A stretch of 64,000 nt of DNA, taken from Adenophora triphylla var. japonica. Its lineage: Eukaryota; Streptophyta; Magnoliopsida; Asterales; Campanulaceae. Each line of letters opens with the position of its first letter. Within the stretch, counting starts at the first letter, position 1. The stretch is from positions 1-64,000 of the forward strand of contig JAFEMH010007459.1 of the NCBI GenBank assembly GCA_022495995.1, read 5' to 3'. The notes beneath the pieces were generated by a model. It had not been told where the DNA came from and did not search any database. It saw only the letters and a program-made list of their open reading frames with translations. Positions 22,607 to 32,806 of this stretch are shown piece after piece. The translations under genes and the position numbers were made by a program.

Positions 22607-22887
22607 GGGACTTTACTTCATTGTACAACATCCTTCATTTTCTCAGCAAAAAATAACTATTGTACTAGCATTTTCCTTTCAGTTTATCATCTTCTATCAG
22701 TATTGTAATATCATCAGCAATCTTGTACAATTCGGAAACCAAGGTCAATACAAAGTAAGATCTTAACAATTACTCTCTTTATCTTATGTAATTAAGTGTA
22801 AATTATTAATTTGTTACCTGCTTGTTTTATTAGATTAATAAACTTAGACTTGATCAGTATTTGATTAATTACTTAATCTTAATTATA

Positions 22888-23187
<300 letters not shown>

Positions 23188-23277
23188 TAATTTTTTTCTC
23201 AAATAATTCATTTTTCAAATTTTATTTTCCAAAATAACTCATTTTTTAAACTATTTCACAAAATGACCACTTTTTTG

Positions 23278-23413
23278 AAATCGCTACATGGTGTAGCGAT
23301 TTTGGTGTAATTAGAGTTTAATTAATATTGTAATTAAATTAAGATAAAATCGCTACACCGTGTAGCGATTTTGACCGGTCATAGTCAAAATCGCTACATG
23401 GTGTAGCGATTTT
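23278..23413. repeat. Three palindromes, left block
   Basis: Copies at about 23278-23303, 23347-23372 and 23388-23413. Each reads AAATCGCTACA(C/T)(C/G)GTGTAGCGATTT and is self-complementary. Spacers are ~45 and ~20 bp. The short spacer (TTTGACCGGTCATAGTCAAA) is itself partly palindromic. Confidence 0.85.
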
Positions 23414-23428
23414 AGGTCAGAATTTGTA

Positions 23429-23877
23429 CTCCCCGTCCCACTTCATTCAAGGGTCTTATTTTTTATTTTCTTGATGTTAGTCACGAAGGTTTTTTGAGTA
23501 ATAAATATAGGTTAATTTAGTTATCCTAATGAATATCAATAAACTGTTATTTGTAGTACATATAATAGTGTATCAATAACAAGTTTTAAATTTTTATTTG
23601 GATAATTAAATTAACTTCAAATTATTGCTCAAAATACCTCGTGCTAACATCAAAAAAGATATTTTGTTAGCCATAAATGTATTTTGAGCAATAAATATAG
23701 GCTAATTTAGTTATCCTAATGAATATCTAAAAATTGTTATTTGTAGTACATATAATGGTGTATCAATAACAAGTTTTAAATTTTTATTTGGATAATTAAA
23801 TTAACTTCAAATTATTGCTCAAAATACCTTCATGCTAACATAAAAAAGATAGGACTCTTGAAGTGGGACGGAGGTAG
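23429..23877. mobile_element. Stowaway-like MITE with an internal ~215-bp duplication
   Basis: Ends read CTCCCCGTCCCACTTC and, on the other strand, CTACCTCCGTCCCACTTC, flanked by TA dinucleotides (23427-23428, 23878-23879). This is the Tc1/mariner-type (Stowaway) signature. The inside contains two near-identical direct copies (about 23490-23640 and 23690-23830) including GGTTAATTTAGTTATCCTAA. Confidence 0.75.
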
Positions 23878-24421
23878 TAATATATTCAACTCTTTTTCAT
23901 GAATTATGTTTTTGTTTACAATTTTTTTTTTGACATGTGTTAATGAATTATGTTTTTGTTTACAATTTTTTTTTAAATGTGTTAAAAAAATGATGACAGG
24001 AAAAATTTCAACAAAACCAAACACAAACTATACCAAATAATTTTAAAAAACTAAAATAACATTAAAATAAATATTATCAAGTTAGTGACCACATCCCGGT
24101 CACATATGAAATCTTACATTAATTAATTCAAACATTTAGGAAATTCATGTAAACCAAATGAGCTTAGCATTCACTTAACTTCGCTATTCTTAGGAAATAC
24201 CTGCAAACCAAATGAGCTTAACATCATTTACTATATGATTCCAACAATTCAGCAAAATTAAGAAAATTTGTACATTGAAAACATTGTTGAGTGTGATGTT
24301 AAGATAACGTGTTGATCGTGTGTGGGCAAAAACAACCTAAAATTTTCAAAACAAACAATTAGATGGAAGTATTAATGACTATTCCAAAGTGTACCGACTT
24401 TCACTATTTAATATATCATAC

Positions 24422-25093
24422 CTTCTGAAATATCAGAACCGACAGATATATCATTTGCAAATTCACTCTCAGTTAGCACTTTCGGATGAATGGAAGCATC
24501 TATGGTATCCGTAGGATCCTGATAATTTTATCCCTGTTAGTAACTCAAAAACACATTTTTCCATGCTACAAAGCATACTAAGCTTATATCCTAACCTTTA
24601 AAGTCACCATAAGATCACCAAGACCATTTGGTCTGCAGGACTTGATAACATCAACAACCTAATAGAACATACATAAATGTATAAATCATTTATCTTTACA
24701 CACATTTAACTATAATTAATCTTGATATTATACCTGATCCACCGTGTCAATATTATGGCATTTCTTCTTGATAGAGCTCAACGGATAATATGTACCGACT
24801 TCAGTGAGAAATTCCATTGCAGAGAGCCAAGGACTGTCTTAGAAATCTTCATCCTTCACCGGATCTTCAATCGCTCTCCGTATATACTCTTGTGTTGCGA
24901 TCGGGGATTCCTGCGAAGATAAGCTCTGATGGTCGAGGATTTTTCGGCGCATGGCGGACTGTGCGACACCGACGGGACCAGGAATAAGAGGCGATGAGGA
25001 TTGAGAGAGATGGGATTGAGAAGATTGAGGGGTGGAGGATTGGCCGGAGGAATTGGGATGACGATTCATATAACGAAGGAGAGATGGATCCAT
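24422..25093 (-). pseudogene. Captured fragment of an HROB-like (DUF4539 OB-fold) gene
   Basis: Three minus-strand exons with intact GT-AG borders: 25093-24734, 24658-24596 and 24519-24422. Exon 1 begins with a Ser/Gln-rich N-terminus (MDPSLLRYMNRHPN) and holds WLSAMEFLTEVG. Exon 2 encodes VVDVIKSCRPNGLGDLMVTL and exon 3 DPTDTIDASIHPKVLTESEF. The last two match the OB-fold of the homologous recombination factor HROB (C17orf53 family), which in animals recruits MCM8-9. A TAA interrupts exon 1 after KDEDF, and the end of the OB-fold is missing. It sits between the TIRs, so it was probably captured with its introns. Confidence 0.6.
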
Positions 25094-25225
25094 TTTTTGG
25101 GTTTAATTGAATTTGGATTGAGAAGAAGATTGAGGGGTAGAGGCTGAAAATTCAGTTTGGAGGAGGAGGGATACGAGAGAATGAATGAATTCGTTGGAAA
25201 AGCCATATCTACTGGAATAAAGAGG

Positions 25226-25360
25226 AAATCGCTGCATGGTGTAGCGATTTTGTCTTTACTTAATTACAGTATTAATTAAACCTTAATTACACCAAAATCC
25301 CTACACCGTATATCGATTTTGACCGGTCATAGTCAAAATCGCTACACCGTGTAGCGATTT
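25226..25360. repeat. Three palindromes, right block
   Basis: Copies at about 25226-25251, 25295-25320 (degraded) and 25335-25360. The short spacer has the same plus-strand orientation as on the left, while the ~45-bp AT-rich spacer is inverted. The block is therefore not a simple mirror of the left one. Confidence 0.8.
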
Positions 25361-25441
25361 AAAAAAATGGTCATTTTGGGAAATAGTTTGAAAAGTGAGT
25401 TATTTTGGAAAATAATTTTTTAAAAATGAATTATTTGAGAA

Positions 25442-25449
<8 letters not shown>

Positions 25450-25492
<43 letters not shown>

Positions 25493-25629
25493 GATATTAT
25501 TTCTATATTGATTTTTTTTCCTTAAAGATTGAAATGAAAATTAGATGAAATCGTGAGTAAAGTGGGATATTTCAAATTAAAAATTATATATCTTAAGTAT
25601 TAAACTTTGGTTGTGAACTTATAAATAAA
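25450..25629. other. (TA)n tract and short flank between transposons
   Basis: (TA)n at 25449-25488, then AT-rich sequence up to the A at 25629 that borders the Helitron terminus. Confidence 0.7.
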
Positions 25630-25657
25630 CTAGTGAGTAACCCGTCGAAATTCGACG
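25630..25657 (-). terminator. Helitron 3' terminus: hairpin plus CTAG
   Basis: The plus strand reads CTAGTGAGTAACC then CGTCGAAATTCGACG. Read on the minus strand this is a 7-bp-stem palindrome followed by GGTTACTCACTAG. Helitrons end in CTRR with a hairpin about 10-12 bases upstream, which acts as the stop signal for rolling-circle transfer. Confidence 0.8.
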
Positions 25658-26420
25658 AGCATATTAAAGCTTATTATTACTTATTGCTATAATCTGTAAT
25701 TTCATTAGGCTATATTGTTTTCGTTTATTTAAATACAGAGTATATGGGATGGAGAGAGTATACCTCATAGCCATGTTGTCGTTTAGGATGCAAATGCTGC
25801 TTATACCATCTTTTTCCTAATTGTTTTGGCTTACACCAGGGTAGTCATCATGCATAAGTAACTGCAACAATAGCTTGTTCATTACAATGAGTCCAATAAA
25901 TGTTAAAGGAGAGAGAGCATGAGAAGCATCAAAATTCACTAAATTACTTTTTCTAAAAGTGAGGGGGAGTGTTATGTTAAGCAACATAAAACCCTGAAGG
26001 TGAACATCAATATCAAGAGAATGTGAAAACCTACAAAAATTATTTGAAAACCAAATCCAGAAAAACCTTCTGTTTGTGATCAGAGTTGTCAAATTTTCAT
26101 TCAAGAAATAAAAAATCCTTCATGTTAATGAATATAGTTCTCACCAACATTTGAATAAAGGGTGAAACTACTGATTGTTTTTTTAAATTAAAAAAAACAT
26201 TTATTTTGGGACGGAGTTTTATAAATTCAGGCAATAACAATGAAATGAAATATTTCAAGTATGATATTGAACCTAACCATGGTCTTAAAACCCATGAACC
26301 ATGGTTTTCGAAGCATACATGGATATATTTGCTAACCAGGTGAAATCTTCAAAACTATTATTTCAAATGTCTAGAGGTTAACAGGTTCAAGATAGAAGCA
26401 TGGATTCTTTCTGTTTAAAT
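25658..26420. other. Helitron 3' noncoding region
   Basis: AT-rich sequence with no supported gene. The minus-strand ORF at 25817-26104 has no recognised domain. Confidence 0.5.
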
Positions 26421-26423
26421 CCT

Positions 26424-26780
26424 ACAAAGCATTGGAATCTGGATCTATCGGAAGAAACTGCTTCAAAAATGGATCATCGTGAAGATAGTTGTTGATATGA
26501 GCAACATATGAGGATTTCTCTGCTCACGAAGAGTTGAGACAAAGTGTATGATTCTCGTTTCTTTCCCAAGGGTTGAGAACTCGTTTGGTGTTGATGGCTC
26601 GTTCATCTATCGTATTAGGAACAACAACATTAATAAGCTTACTGCATCAGGCCATGGAAATGATATCAGAACCAGTGTAAGCCAGCTCTTGGTGTCATAG
26701 CCAAGTAGAGTACCATAAAGCAGACCCTGATTATAAATACCATAGAAGAACTCCGTCTCTTGCAAGCTCAAACAAAGCAA
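26424..26780 (-). pseudogene. Captured fimbrin fragments in permuted exon order
   Basis: Minus-strand blocks match plant fimbrin, an actin-bundling protein with calponin-homology domains: ALFELARDGVLL (26747-26778), [20 protein letters not shown] with [17 protein letters not shown] (26530-26640), and [20 protein letters not shown] with PIDPDSNAL (26424-26523). In fimbrin the last block precedes the first. Here it follows the second, so the order is circularly permuted. Stops separate the blocks. Dead fragment, inferred to be carried by the Helitron. Confidence 0.78.
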
Positions 26781-27059
26781 TGGAATAGTAATCTACTTAA
26801 TATTGGATTACTATTCCATTAATCTCAACCTGTATAAATATGCAAGTGCAACAAACTGTTTGCCAAAGTATTTTCCATTAATAAAATACAACGATTTCAT
26901 AAAACCAAACATTAATATACTGTATCTACCAATATCATAAAGCATCTAACTGCAAAGGCAACCATTTTAACAATGGTACTTTATCTACCAATATAATAAA
27001 TACCACATGTATAAAAATGACATTGGCGCTTGATTTTATTAGGCAAAGTAACTGGAAAG

Positions 27060-27350
27060 GCAGACATTACAGCAATGGTAGCTGAGCAAACAAATGCAAC
27101 AGAGGGTGATATTCCAGACCCTGCATGGAAAATATGCAACTAAATCAGAGTTTAAGCTATCTTCATATATTACAAACCTCAGTTAAACAACTTACTTCTA
27201 CTTAAATAGTATTCACATTCTACGTCCATTTAACTATTTGGAAGATATACCTGTAGGAACAATTTCATCAATTACAATATCTAGTCCAAATGGCAGACCA
27301 ACATAAATCCCTCTTAATTGAGCAAACTCATAAAAACCTTTATACCTGCA
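27060..27350 (-). other. Two exon-like blocks of unknown origin downstream of the helicase
   Basis: Minus-strand translation gives RYKGFYEFAQLRGIYVGL...DIVIDEIVPTG (about 27349-27255) bounded by AG and GT, and GSGISPSVAFVCSATIAVMS (about 27120-27060). Both are free of stops and look coding, but I do not recognise the gene. They could be a further captured fragment. Confidence 0.35.
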
Positions 27351-27430
27351 AATCAGAGACAACAATTCTATTAAGCATATGGGACATGCACTTTTTCACA
27401 ACTTGTTAATATTTATAGATTAAAATTACC

Positions 27431-28405
27431 TCACAACTTGTCGAAAATTTCTTTATACACCACATTAGTTGTGGTATCATGCGTCTGACCATCTTTATCA
27501 CAAATTAGAACTTTGAGCCCTTTTTTACTGGTAACTCTAGAGATTACCACATACAACTGACCGTGGCTGAATACAGGTCGAGGAAGGTATAGCCCCACAT
27601 GTGAAAGTGATTGTCCCTGACTCTTATTTATAGTCATAGCAAAGCAAACGACCAAAGGGAATTGTCTCCGTTGAAACTTCACGGGAAATTTTGTCAAATC
27701 TGATGGGCTCAAGATCATTCTAGGAATAAAAACCTTCATGCCAACATTTTTACCCGATGAAATTTTTGCTTCAACTACGTGCTTTCCGAGATTGGTGACA
27801 ATCATTCTTGTTCCATTGCATAGCTCAGAATCTTGATCAATATTCCTGAGCAACATGACAATACACCCAACTTTAAGCTTGATAACGTGATTTGGAAATC
27901 CCGAGCATTTAATCGTATTAAGAAACTCAACAGAAAATACATCCTCGTGTCTTGTAATATCTCCATCCTCCTTACTGATGCTATCTGAACTCATATACTC
28001 AACATCTTCACCGGGCAACAATGACATCACATATTCATTTATAGAATTTACTATTTCATTCGTTGGTGCCAAAACAGCTCTATTCTGAAAGAATCCATCA
28101 AGAAACATATTGTGTAATATGTCGGGATACGTATATTGAACGATAGCTGGAATAGGATCAACTGCATCTCTTATAAGAATGTCATCCAGTATGTTAATAT
28201 CAGCTTCTCCGTCATTTTCCTCTCCGACATCCCCATCCCCATCCCTGACCCGTAATATCCATTCAGCAAAATCTCTAATCTCTAAAGCATCAGAAGAAGA
28301 TGAACCGGCCTACAAAATAGACAATATGATTGATATAAAACATTTAAATAAACGAATAAGGGAAACATAAAATATTGAATTTTTTATATCAAATGAGTTT
28401 ACCTG
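27431..28405 (-). pseudogene. Helitron PIF1-type helicase, C-terminal exon
   Basis: The minus-strand frame is open from a splice acceptor near 28311 ([17 protein letters not shown]) to a stop at 27431. Landmarks: [58 protein letters not shown] and [18 protein letters not shown]. These are the C-terminal helicase motifs of PIF1/Helitron helicases. The exon joins the preceding one across an intron of about 100 bp (28312-28405). This exon is intact; the protein is lost through breaks upstream. Confidence 0.85.
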
Positions 28406-29156
28406 CAATCTCATGTTTTTGTCAATTTAAGGACCTCGCACGAGTTCCAAAGTTTAGATGAACTAATGGTAGCATGCACAATATCATTTCGGTTTCCTTT
28501 GGAAACAACCGGCAATATTTGCCTAAAATCACCTCCTAATACAACAACTAATCCACCGAATGGCTTATCAGAGCATCGACCATCTGATGTACGCATAATG
28601 TCACTCAAGCTTCTATCAAGAGCCTCAAAGCAGTGCTTGTGGGTCATTGGAGCCTCACCCAAATTATGAGTTTTGTTTTCTTTAGAAGACCACACACTTC
28701 AGAATCCGGCTTGATCTTGCTGCAAGTTGAGCTTTCATCGACCTGGATGGGTATACCGAATCTGGAGTGAGCAGTTCTGCCCCTCGGAAGAAGCAAAGAA
28801 GCTATACCGCTAGAAGCCACTGGAAGAACTATATCCTTCCTGCTTCTTAAGGCCGAACACAATGTCTTCCATATGAAAGTCTTTCCCGTCCCTCCATACT
28901 CATACAAAAAAAACACTCCACCATTGCCATTATCAACTGCATTCATAATCTTATCATAAACCATTTTTTGCTCTTCAGTCAAACAGGTATATAATCTAGA
29001 GTGCTCAACTTTCATCTCATCTACGTCGTATGACATTTCATCTAATATTAGCATATTCTCAGCATCACAAATGACTGAATTGATAGGTTTAGGCATATCC
29101 TTATAATTTTGGAGACTGCTGCAATTCGCTGCAAGTAACTTATCAATTTGTTCCAA
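28406..29156 (-). pseudogene. Helitron PIF1-type helicase, Walker A/B exon, frameshifted at Walker B
   Basis: Minus-strand 28644-29156 carries SRLYTCLTEEQKMVYDKIM, the Walker A box YEYGGTGKTFIW (about 28879-28905; the family usually has GYGGTGKT) and RGRTAHSRFGIPIQVDESS. At the Walker B site the frame breaks inside LIIW-DEAPM: the first frame reads LIIWVRLQ and the next restarts as LGEAPMTHKHCFEALDRSL. The latter continues through FGGLVVVLGGDFRQILPVV to 28411. The loss of the DEAP motif by indel near 28665 inactivates ATP hydrolysis. Confidence 0.85.
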
Positions 29157-29339
29157 TGCAAAATTTCTAATTTGCTCTTCACTAAGTGTTAAACATGTTT
29201 ATAAGGAGTAGATTTAATTAAAAATGATAATTAAAATATAGTTTAAAAAATAATAACATATGGAACATGATACATTAGATAAACATTAAGATATTTCATA
29301 AAATTATCAAATTCAAGACATTAAGAGATTTACCAGGAT

Positions 29340-29641
29340 TTTTGAAATTCTTTTGATGCTTATAGATGATATCATCTGACAAAAGCTGCCAAGTTTTATT
29401 CCATACGTCTTGTGGCCTCGACATACTATTAGACAGTAGTAGCATCGCGAATAGTCTTCTTAAGTAATCTGCGAACCCCCATTCACTTGCTTCTTTGATT
29501 CCATCAACATATTCTTTGTCATCATCTTACAATCCTAGAGCATAACATGCTGCTTTGTAATTGCCGTGTACGATGTTGTTTACAGTTTTCAAATCATCTT
29601 AACATTTAGCACCAGCAACATGATTTAACATCAGCCTCAGA
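29340..29641 (-). pseudogene. Rep-helicase linker of the Helitron
   Basis: Minus-strand blocks ACYALGL-stop-DDDKEYVDGIKEAS, WGFADYLRRLFAMLLLSNSM and SRPQDVWNKTWQLLSDDI match the segment that joins Rep to the helicase in plant Helitron proteins. A TAA at about 29526-29528 interrupts it. The preceding Rep part is displaced by the ~1.8-kb insertion between 29650 and 31440. Confidence 0.75.
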
Positions 29642-30590
29642 TAGTATATAGGTAATATAGGTATTAGTCTTGAGTTGAAAAATTAAAAGGAGAAAAAGGT
29701 AAAATATATGATGAGTACTTGCTAAACAAAATGTAAACAACATCAAAATTGTTGTAAAAATATACCTATATTTTAGATTTACTAAAATTGTTGAATTTCA
29801 TAAAATATGGACACATGTATTGTATGGTTATATGAGGAAAAATTGAGCAACCAAAAAGAAACTCTGTTTCAACCTCATTCCCTTGAGGAAAAATTAAAGC
29901 ACCAAAAGATTCATGACATTAAACTCTAAATTCCCAGACTAAATTACTCGTTTCAGAATTGAACAATATTACCAAATGCAAACAGGAAACGAAAAAAAGG
30001 GTGGAATACCATAAACTCCTCACAAATGTATTTTGTTAGTGTTTTGATAGTTCAGGGGTTAAAGTGCAGTAATGCTGAAAATAGAGGATTCGAGCTTGTT
30101 TTGGAAGTTTAGGGACCGAATTGTAATTATGGAAAATATGGGGCTAAACTGAAATGATTAAGTTCATGGGCCAAAGTGAAAATTTGGAAAGTTAAGGATC
30201 AAGGTGCAAAGCTTGAAAGTACAGTGACCAAAGTGCGACTGTGCTATTGTTACGAAACGTATCCAAAAAGTGGCCAAGGCATAGGCTGTTGTTGTGCAAG
30301 TGGCCGGCCAAAAGCAAGGCATGGCTGGCCAAGGCAAGACAAGGTTGGGACTATGGCAAGACAGTTTGCATCCAAGGCAAGTGCGGCCGCCCTTCCTCCT
30401 TCAGTGCCCGCCCAAGCCCCTCGGCCAACCATCAGCGGCCGCCCTTCCATGTCACAGTTATTTTAATTGATGAATTTTTTTTCAAAGATTATTTGGATTT
30501 CTCAGAGTACATGGTGAGTTTCAAATTCAGAGGTGCATCAAATACTATATTTACTTTTGATGATGAAACAACCAAAGGTGATGGGAAACA

Positions 30591-30655
30591 TATCATCATC
30601 ATCAACAACAACAAAGCCTTAATCCCAGAATAATTTAGGTCGGCTAATATGAATC
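30591..30655 (-). mobile_element. LINE/SINE 3' end with (GTT)n tail
   Basis: The minus strand reads GATTCATATTAGCCGACCTA...GGGATTAAGGCTTTG then (GTT)n(GAT)n. It matches the 3' end of the LINE at 17880-17949. Only the tail is recognisable; it could be a very truncated LINE or a SINE that borrowed the same 3' end. Confidence 0.65.
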
Positions 30656-30762
30656 GCAGCATAGATTCGTCAATGATAACTTCAGAAGAAACTAAGTTAT
30701 TCTCTGTTTAAGGCAATTGAAATTTAGTGGTTTTTAACATCATGATTTGTTTGCTTGAATGT

Positions 30763-31017
30763 GTAACGTCAAACACAGATGCTGCTCAACTTGCAGAAAC
30801 GTTTGCAGAAGCAAAATGCTTTACAAAGGTATTCTGTTCATGCTATTCTTTCAAATTATAGAGTGTTTCCCTGAACTGTTTCAGTTTCTTGCGGAAGGAA
30901 ATTTATGCTAAGTGATTTTTTGGAGTTATACAGGTGGTTGGAGTACCTGTCACTTTGAATGGAGATCTCAAGAACCAGTATGTTGAAACTAATGTTGGTT
31001 TCGACACAATATGTAAG
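30763..31017 (+). pseudogene. Captured PFP fragment (pyrophosphate-fructose 6-phosphate 1-phosphotransferase)
   Basis: Two plus-strand exons with intact splice sites: 30763-30828 (VTSNTDAAQLAETFAEAKCF) and 30934-31017 ([20 protein letters not shown] with GFDTICK), separated by a 105-bp GT-AG intron. They match PFP, probably the alpha subunit. PFP reversibly converts fructose 6-phosphate and PPi to fructose 1,6-bisphosphate in the cytosol. The retained intron shows DNA-level capture, typical of Helitrons. It runs opposite to the Helitron genes and lacks a start and end. Confidence 0.82.
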
Positions 31018-31499
31018 GTGAGGGTTTAATGTTCTCTATTAGTTACTGAAGAGTCGTAATTAACCACTAACATCGTACAAGAATGGGTTTACTTAATATG
31101 TACCATTATGGTTTATTATCCGAGGAGGTATTATTGATTCAAAGGCACATTACTATTCCCAGGAAATAAATATCAAAGACAACAACATTGTTCCAGCTTT
31201 TTATTACAATCCGAGGTTTTTATGTTTCTTTATTTTAATTTTGTGATTTCGATCATGCCTATGAGTAGCATGCAACATAATGAGATAACAGCTAGATGAT
31301 CTAGATTGCAACCATCAAGTTCAAGCATCATGAATAACGATAATAGTACTGATTAATAATTCTAAGACAACAGATAGATGATCTAGATTGCAAAATAGAA
31401 AGAAAACATAATTGGGAAAAAACAATAGTATAACAATAGTAGATCTTATTCAACAATAAAGAGTAGATATCACCTGAATTCATGGGGACATGAAAAATT

Positions 31500-32345
31500 C
31501 ATCCAATTGACATGCCTTTCTTTCTAGAATGCCATTCTCGCTTCGATTTATCCCAAACAAAATGTTGGGGAAATTCATAATACTTGTACTGTCGAGCCTC
31601 TGGATTCTCCATATTGTACTTCATCCATTGTAAAAATTGTGATTGACTAACAGTCGGCTTACTCACAACATCTGGAAGATAATCCCCATCTTTGAAAGGA
31701 ATACTTTGGCCTCATTCTAAATGGAAAGACAATTGCTCTACAGAAGGTGTCCTGTAATGGATATCAAATCCAAATATCCTCCATATAGCTTCACATGCAA
31801 AAACATATCGGCAATCAACATACCTTTTCACTTCATCATCCACACAGAACCTCAATCCTACTCTGTCACTTCCCTTGTTGATATACTTGAATAAATATTT
31901 TATTGACTTGCTTTGATTACAGTATTCCACGTGAGCATGATACTTCAACAATAATTCTGTATTATAAGGTACAATGTACTTATTATCAAGCAAAACTCCA
32001 CCTTTTTCAACATTGGCACCAGTGTCTCTCCTCCTATAGACATGATATTCATTTTCGTCAATCGATGTCCCTTCATTAAAACTTTTAGGGAATTTCTTTG
32101 AGCATTTGTTTTTATCCATGAACGGGGATTTCGGGTTAGCAGCACCGCATGGACCATGAACCATATATTCTTTCACAGCCTCATACAATTCTGGGTTCTT
32201 TTCTTGGTCGGGAATCTCTTCACATATCCACTTGTCGACATCCTCGGTAATTTGTGCTTGATCAGTAAGTTTTAGAAAAAGAAGAATATGAGCATGGGGA
32301 AGACCTCGCGTTTGAAATTCTATGGTGTAAACAACTGCATTGAAT
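31500..32345 (-). pseudogene. Helitron Rep catalytic region (HUH and Y2 motifs)
   Basis: The minus strand encodes YTIEFQTRGLPHAHILLFL (HUH box HAH, about 32280-32330), MVHGPCGAANPKSPFMDK, then KSIKYLFKYINKGSDRVG (about 31860-31915) with the two tyrosines of the Y2 motif. These nick and join DNA in rolling-circle transposition. The frame runs from 32345 to a TGA near 31712, then continues degraded (YLPDVVSKPTVSQSQFLQWM) to about 31500. The catalytic residues are present but the protein is broken on both sides. Confidence 0.82.
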
Positions 32346-32408
32346 GAGAATGAACATAATTAATATTACGGTACCTCATAAATAAAATAAAATATTAATT
32401 GATATATA

Positions 32409-32548
32409 TTTCATCCGTCCCACTATTATTACTACTTTTATAGTAACAATTTTTCACTTTTCATAAAGATAATTATTTTTTAATTATATTATATATCTAA
32501 GTGTGATCAAGTTAACCAAATTAGCACAAATAGTGGAACGGAGGAAAC
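32409..32548. mobile_element. Stowaway-like MITE in the Rep intron region
   Basis: Ends read TTTCATCCGTCCCACTATT and, on the other strand, GTTTCCTCCGTTCCACTATT, with TA-rich flanks. About 140 bp. It belongs to the same broad family as 23429-23877. Confidence 0.6.
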
Positions 32549-32806
32549 AAATCAAGTATAATAAGCAACAATATTCAAATAAAACGAATATATAGTATTA
32601 TGAAATCATGTCTTACGTGCAGTAGGCTCGCCAAAAATTTTCTTCTCCTTCAAATCCCTTATCAATTCATCAAGTTTAATTTAAAAAACCCTACATAGAA
32701 TATCAGGCCTATCTTCAGGTCTTCTCCTCTTTTTTTGAAGAAATCGTGTGATCTCTGGCCACTTAGGATTACATGTAAATGTAATAAAGAGTGACAGATA
32801 TCCTGT

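Larger units (their letters stand above)
19590..22790 (+). mobile_element. Endogenous pararetrovirus (Caulimoviridae-like), decayed
   Basis: Plus-strand blocks in viral order: a protease-RT junction, reverse transcriptase, RNase H, a second ORF region and a TATA-containing promoter-like end. The conserved words are of the Caulimoviridae type. A downstream second ORF of this kind points to the florendovirus/petuvirus side of the family. Stops, frameshifts and an internal RT deletion make it non-functional. No LTRs or integrase are present, as expected. Exact borders are not visible. Confidence 0.8.
29650..31440. other. Insertion splitting the Rep-Hel gene
   Basis: This stretch separates the end of the Rep region (31.5 kb) from the linker (29.6 kb). 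It contains a repeated 'agggaccgaattgtaa'-style segment (30050-30240), a GC-rich stretch rich in GGCCAAGGC (30270-30460), a LINE 3' end and the PFP fragment. It may be a composite of several captures. Plus-strand ORFs 30176-30633 are not supported. Confidence 0.5.

Noticed and set aside
23278..23413. CRISPR-like array of regularly spaced palindromes
   Set aside because: Only three copies per end with unequal spacers, in a plant nuclear transposon; a mirrored block lies at the other end.
30176..30633. Plus-strand ORFs of 96 and 130 codons
   Set aside because: GC-rich composition gives long open frames on both strands here; no domain, and they overlap a LINE end.
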